Source: an uncultured Methanomethylovorans sp.
GTDB lineage: Archaea > Halobacteriota > Methanosarcinia > Methanosarcinales > Methanosarcinaceae
Assembly: GCA_937968035.1 (NCBI GenBank)
Contig: CALBTS010000678.1
Coordinates: forward strand, 1-5,487
Length of the DNA: 5,487 nt
Reading direction: 5' to 3'
Part shown: positions 5,013 through 5,487 of the stretch, in pieces
How the letters are laid out: each line of letters opens with the position of its first letter
Position numbering within the stretch: the stretch's first letter is position 1
Translations under genes and position numbers: made by a program
The notes under the pieces: generated by a model
Seen by the model: the letters and a program-made list of their open reading frames with translations, nothing else
What the model was told of the DNA's origin: nothing
Database searches by the model: none

Positions 5013-5487
5013 ATGCCATATCCAGTCGTACATCTGATGTTCTTCGTGTTCTGCTTGTCTTCATCGGCCCTGTACGGTTTTGTGAATACTGCCCGGTCGG
5101 AGGGTGTGCACTGGACAGACTGGTGGCATCTGGTATTGTTGCTTATGCTCGGCGGTTTTTTCTCATTGCTGCCGGATATACCGGCTGTGTGGAATTACTT
5201 GCTGTATGGCACCCTGTCCCACACTATGGCCGGTCCAGTGCCTACACATTCTTTAGCGTTCTGCAGCCTTGCTTTCTTCAGTGCAGCCCTTATAGGCCAG
5301 CTGCTGTACAGGCAACGGGGCAAGGCTGTGGCACTGGGTATTTTTGCATGGGCTGCATCTCTCTCGCACCTGCTGCTGGATGATGTCGCCGATGGTGCTA
5401 TTACCTATTTCTATCCTTTTTACAACAGGACCATGAACCTGTTCTCTTATGCGGACGTTGACCTGGCAGAAGTGAACTTCATGTACT
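5013..5487 (+). CDS. YdjM/DUF457-like membrane hydrolase paralog (copy 2), cut by the window end
   Basis: The reading from ATG at 5013 is open to the last base and gives 158 residues beginning MPYPVVHLMFFVFC. It aligns without gaps to residues 1-158 of the protein at 2707, with about 59% identity by hand count. Every proposed metal ligand is kept: His7, Asp55 in LPDIP, His70, His79 in THS, His119 and Asp123/Asp124 in SHLLLDD. Variation is concentrated in membrane segments (conservative swaps) and in residues 15-36. An ATG at 5006 opens another frame that stops at 5383, and its product is unlike anything here; I treat it as a shadow. If the gene is as long as copy 1, about 70 residues lie beyond the window. 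The number of silent and conservative changes points to an old duplication or separate acquisition, not a recent copy. Confidence 0.75.
   Translation, partial: MPYPVVHLMFFVFCLSSSALYGFVNTARSEGVHWTDWWHLVLLLMLGGFFSLLPDIPAVWNYLLYGTLSHTMAGPVPTHSLAFCSLAFFSAALIGQLLYRQRGKAVALGIFAWAASLSHLLLDDVADGAITYFYPFYNRTMNLFSYADVDLAEVNFMY

Noticed and set aside
5006..5383. 125-codon open frame on the plus strand
   Set aside because: It is out of frame with the clear homolog of the protein at 2707 that starts at 5013; its Cys- and Arg-rich product looks like a frame-shifted reading.

Overview
The window looks archaeal, most likely a methanogen of the Methanosarcinales type. This is an inference from several signs: AT-rich TATA-like boxes about 25-30 bp before start codons, apparently leaderless genes beside genes with a Shine-Dalgarno (SD) site, T-rich terminators, a secreted Ig-like surface protein with a Ser/Thr/Pro-rich stalk, and a tnpB-only IS200/IS605-type element. 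No marker gene fixes the species.

Layout. Positions 135-1382 (minus strand) hold a 12-helix polysaccharide (Wzx/MOP-type) flippase. A roughly 320-bp divergent intergenic region separates it from a plus-strand exported protein (1703-2602) with two Ig-like beta domains, closed by a hairpin plus T-tract terminator that overlaps its stop codon. Next is a 227-residue polytopic membrane protein (2707-3390) resembling the YdjM/DUF457 metal-dependent hydrolases. A second copy of the same family starts at 5013 and runs off the right edge. Over their 158 shared residues the two align without a gap at about 59% identity (hand count), so they are tandem paralogs.

Between the paralogs lies a non-coding repeat block (3461-3549: a short palindrome joined to an imperfect inverted repeat built from CGCAAGG-like units), then a complete-looking tnpB transposon of about 1.3 kb (about 3589-4917). 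Its TnpB keeps the RuvC Asp/Glu/Asp residues and the four-cysteine zinc ribbon. Its two ends carry matching subterminal hairpins with the same foot and loop, covarying stem pairs and the same GTARGAAG sequence just before the stem. No tnpA is present. The DNA from the tnpB 3' end to the right-end hairpin is the expected template of an omega/re-RNA whose guide would be read from host sequence just past 4917.

How the genes relate: the flippase and the exported protein both point to cell-surface work but are divergently transcribed. The two hydrolase-like paralogs and tnpB each seem to have their own promoter with little or no 5' leader. I see no operon joining the genes. The most interesting content is the apparently intact RNA-guided nuclease element placed between two diverged duplicates of a poorly characterised membrane-protein family.
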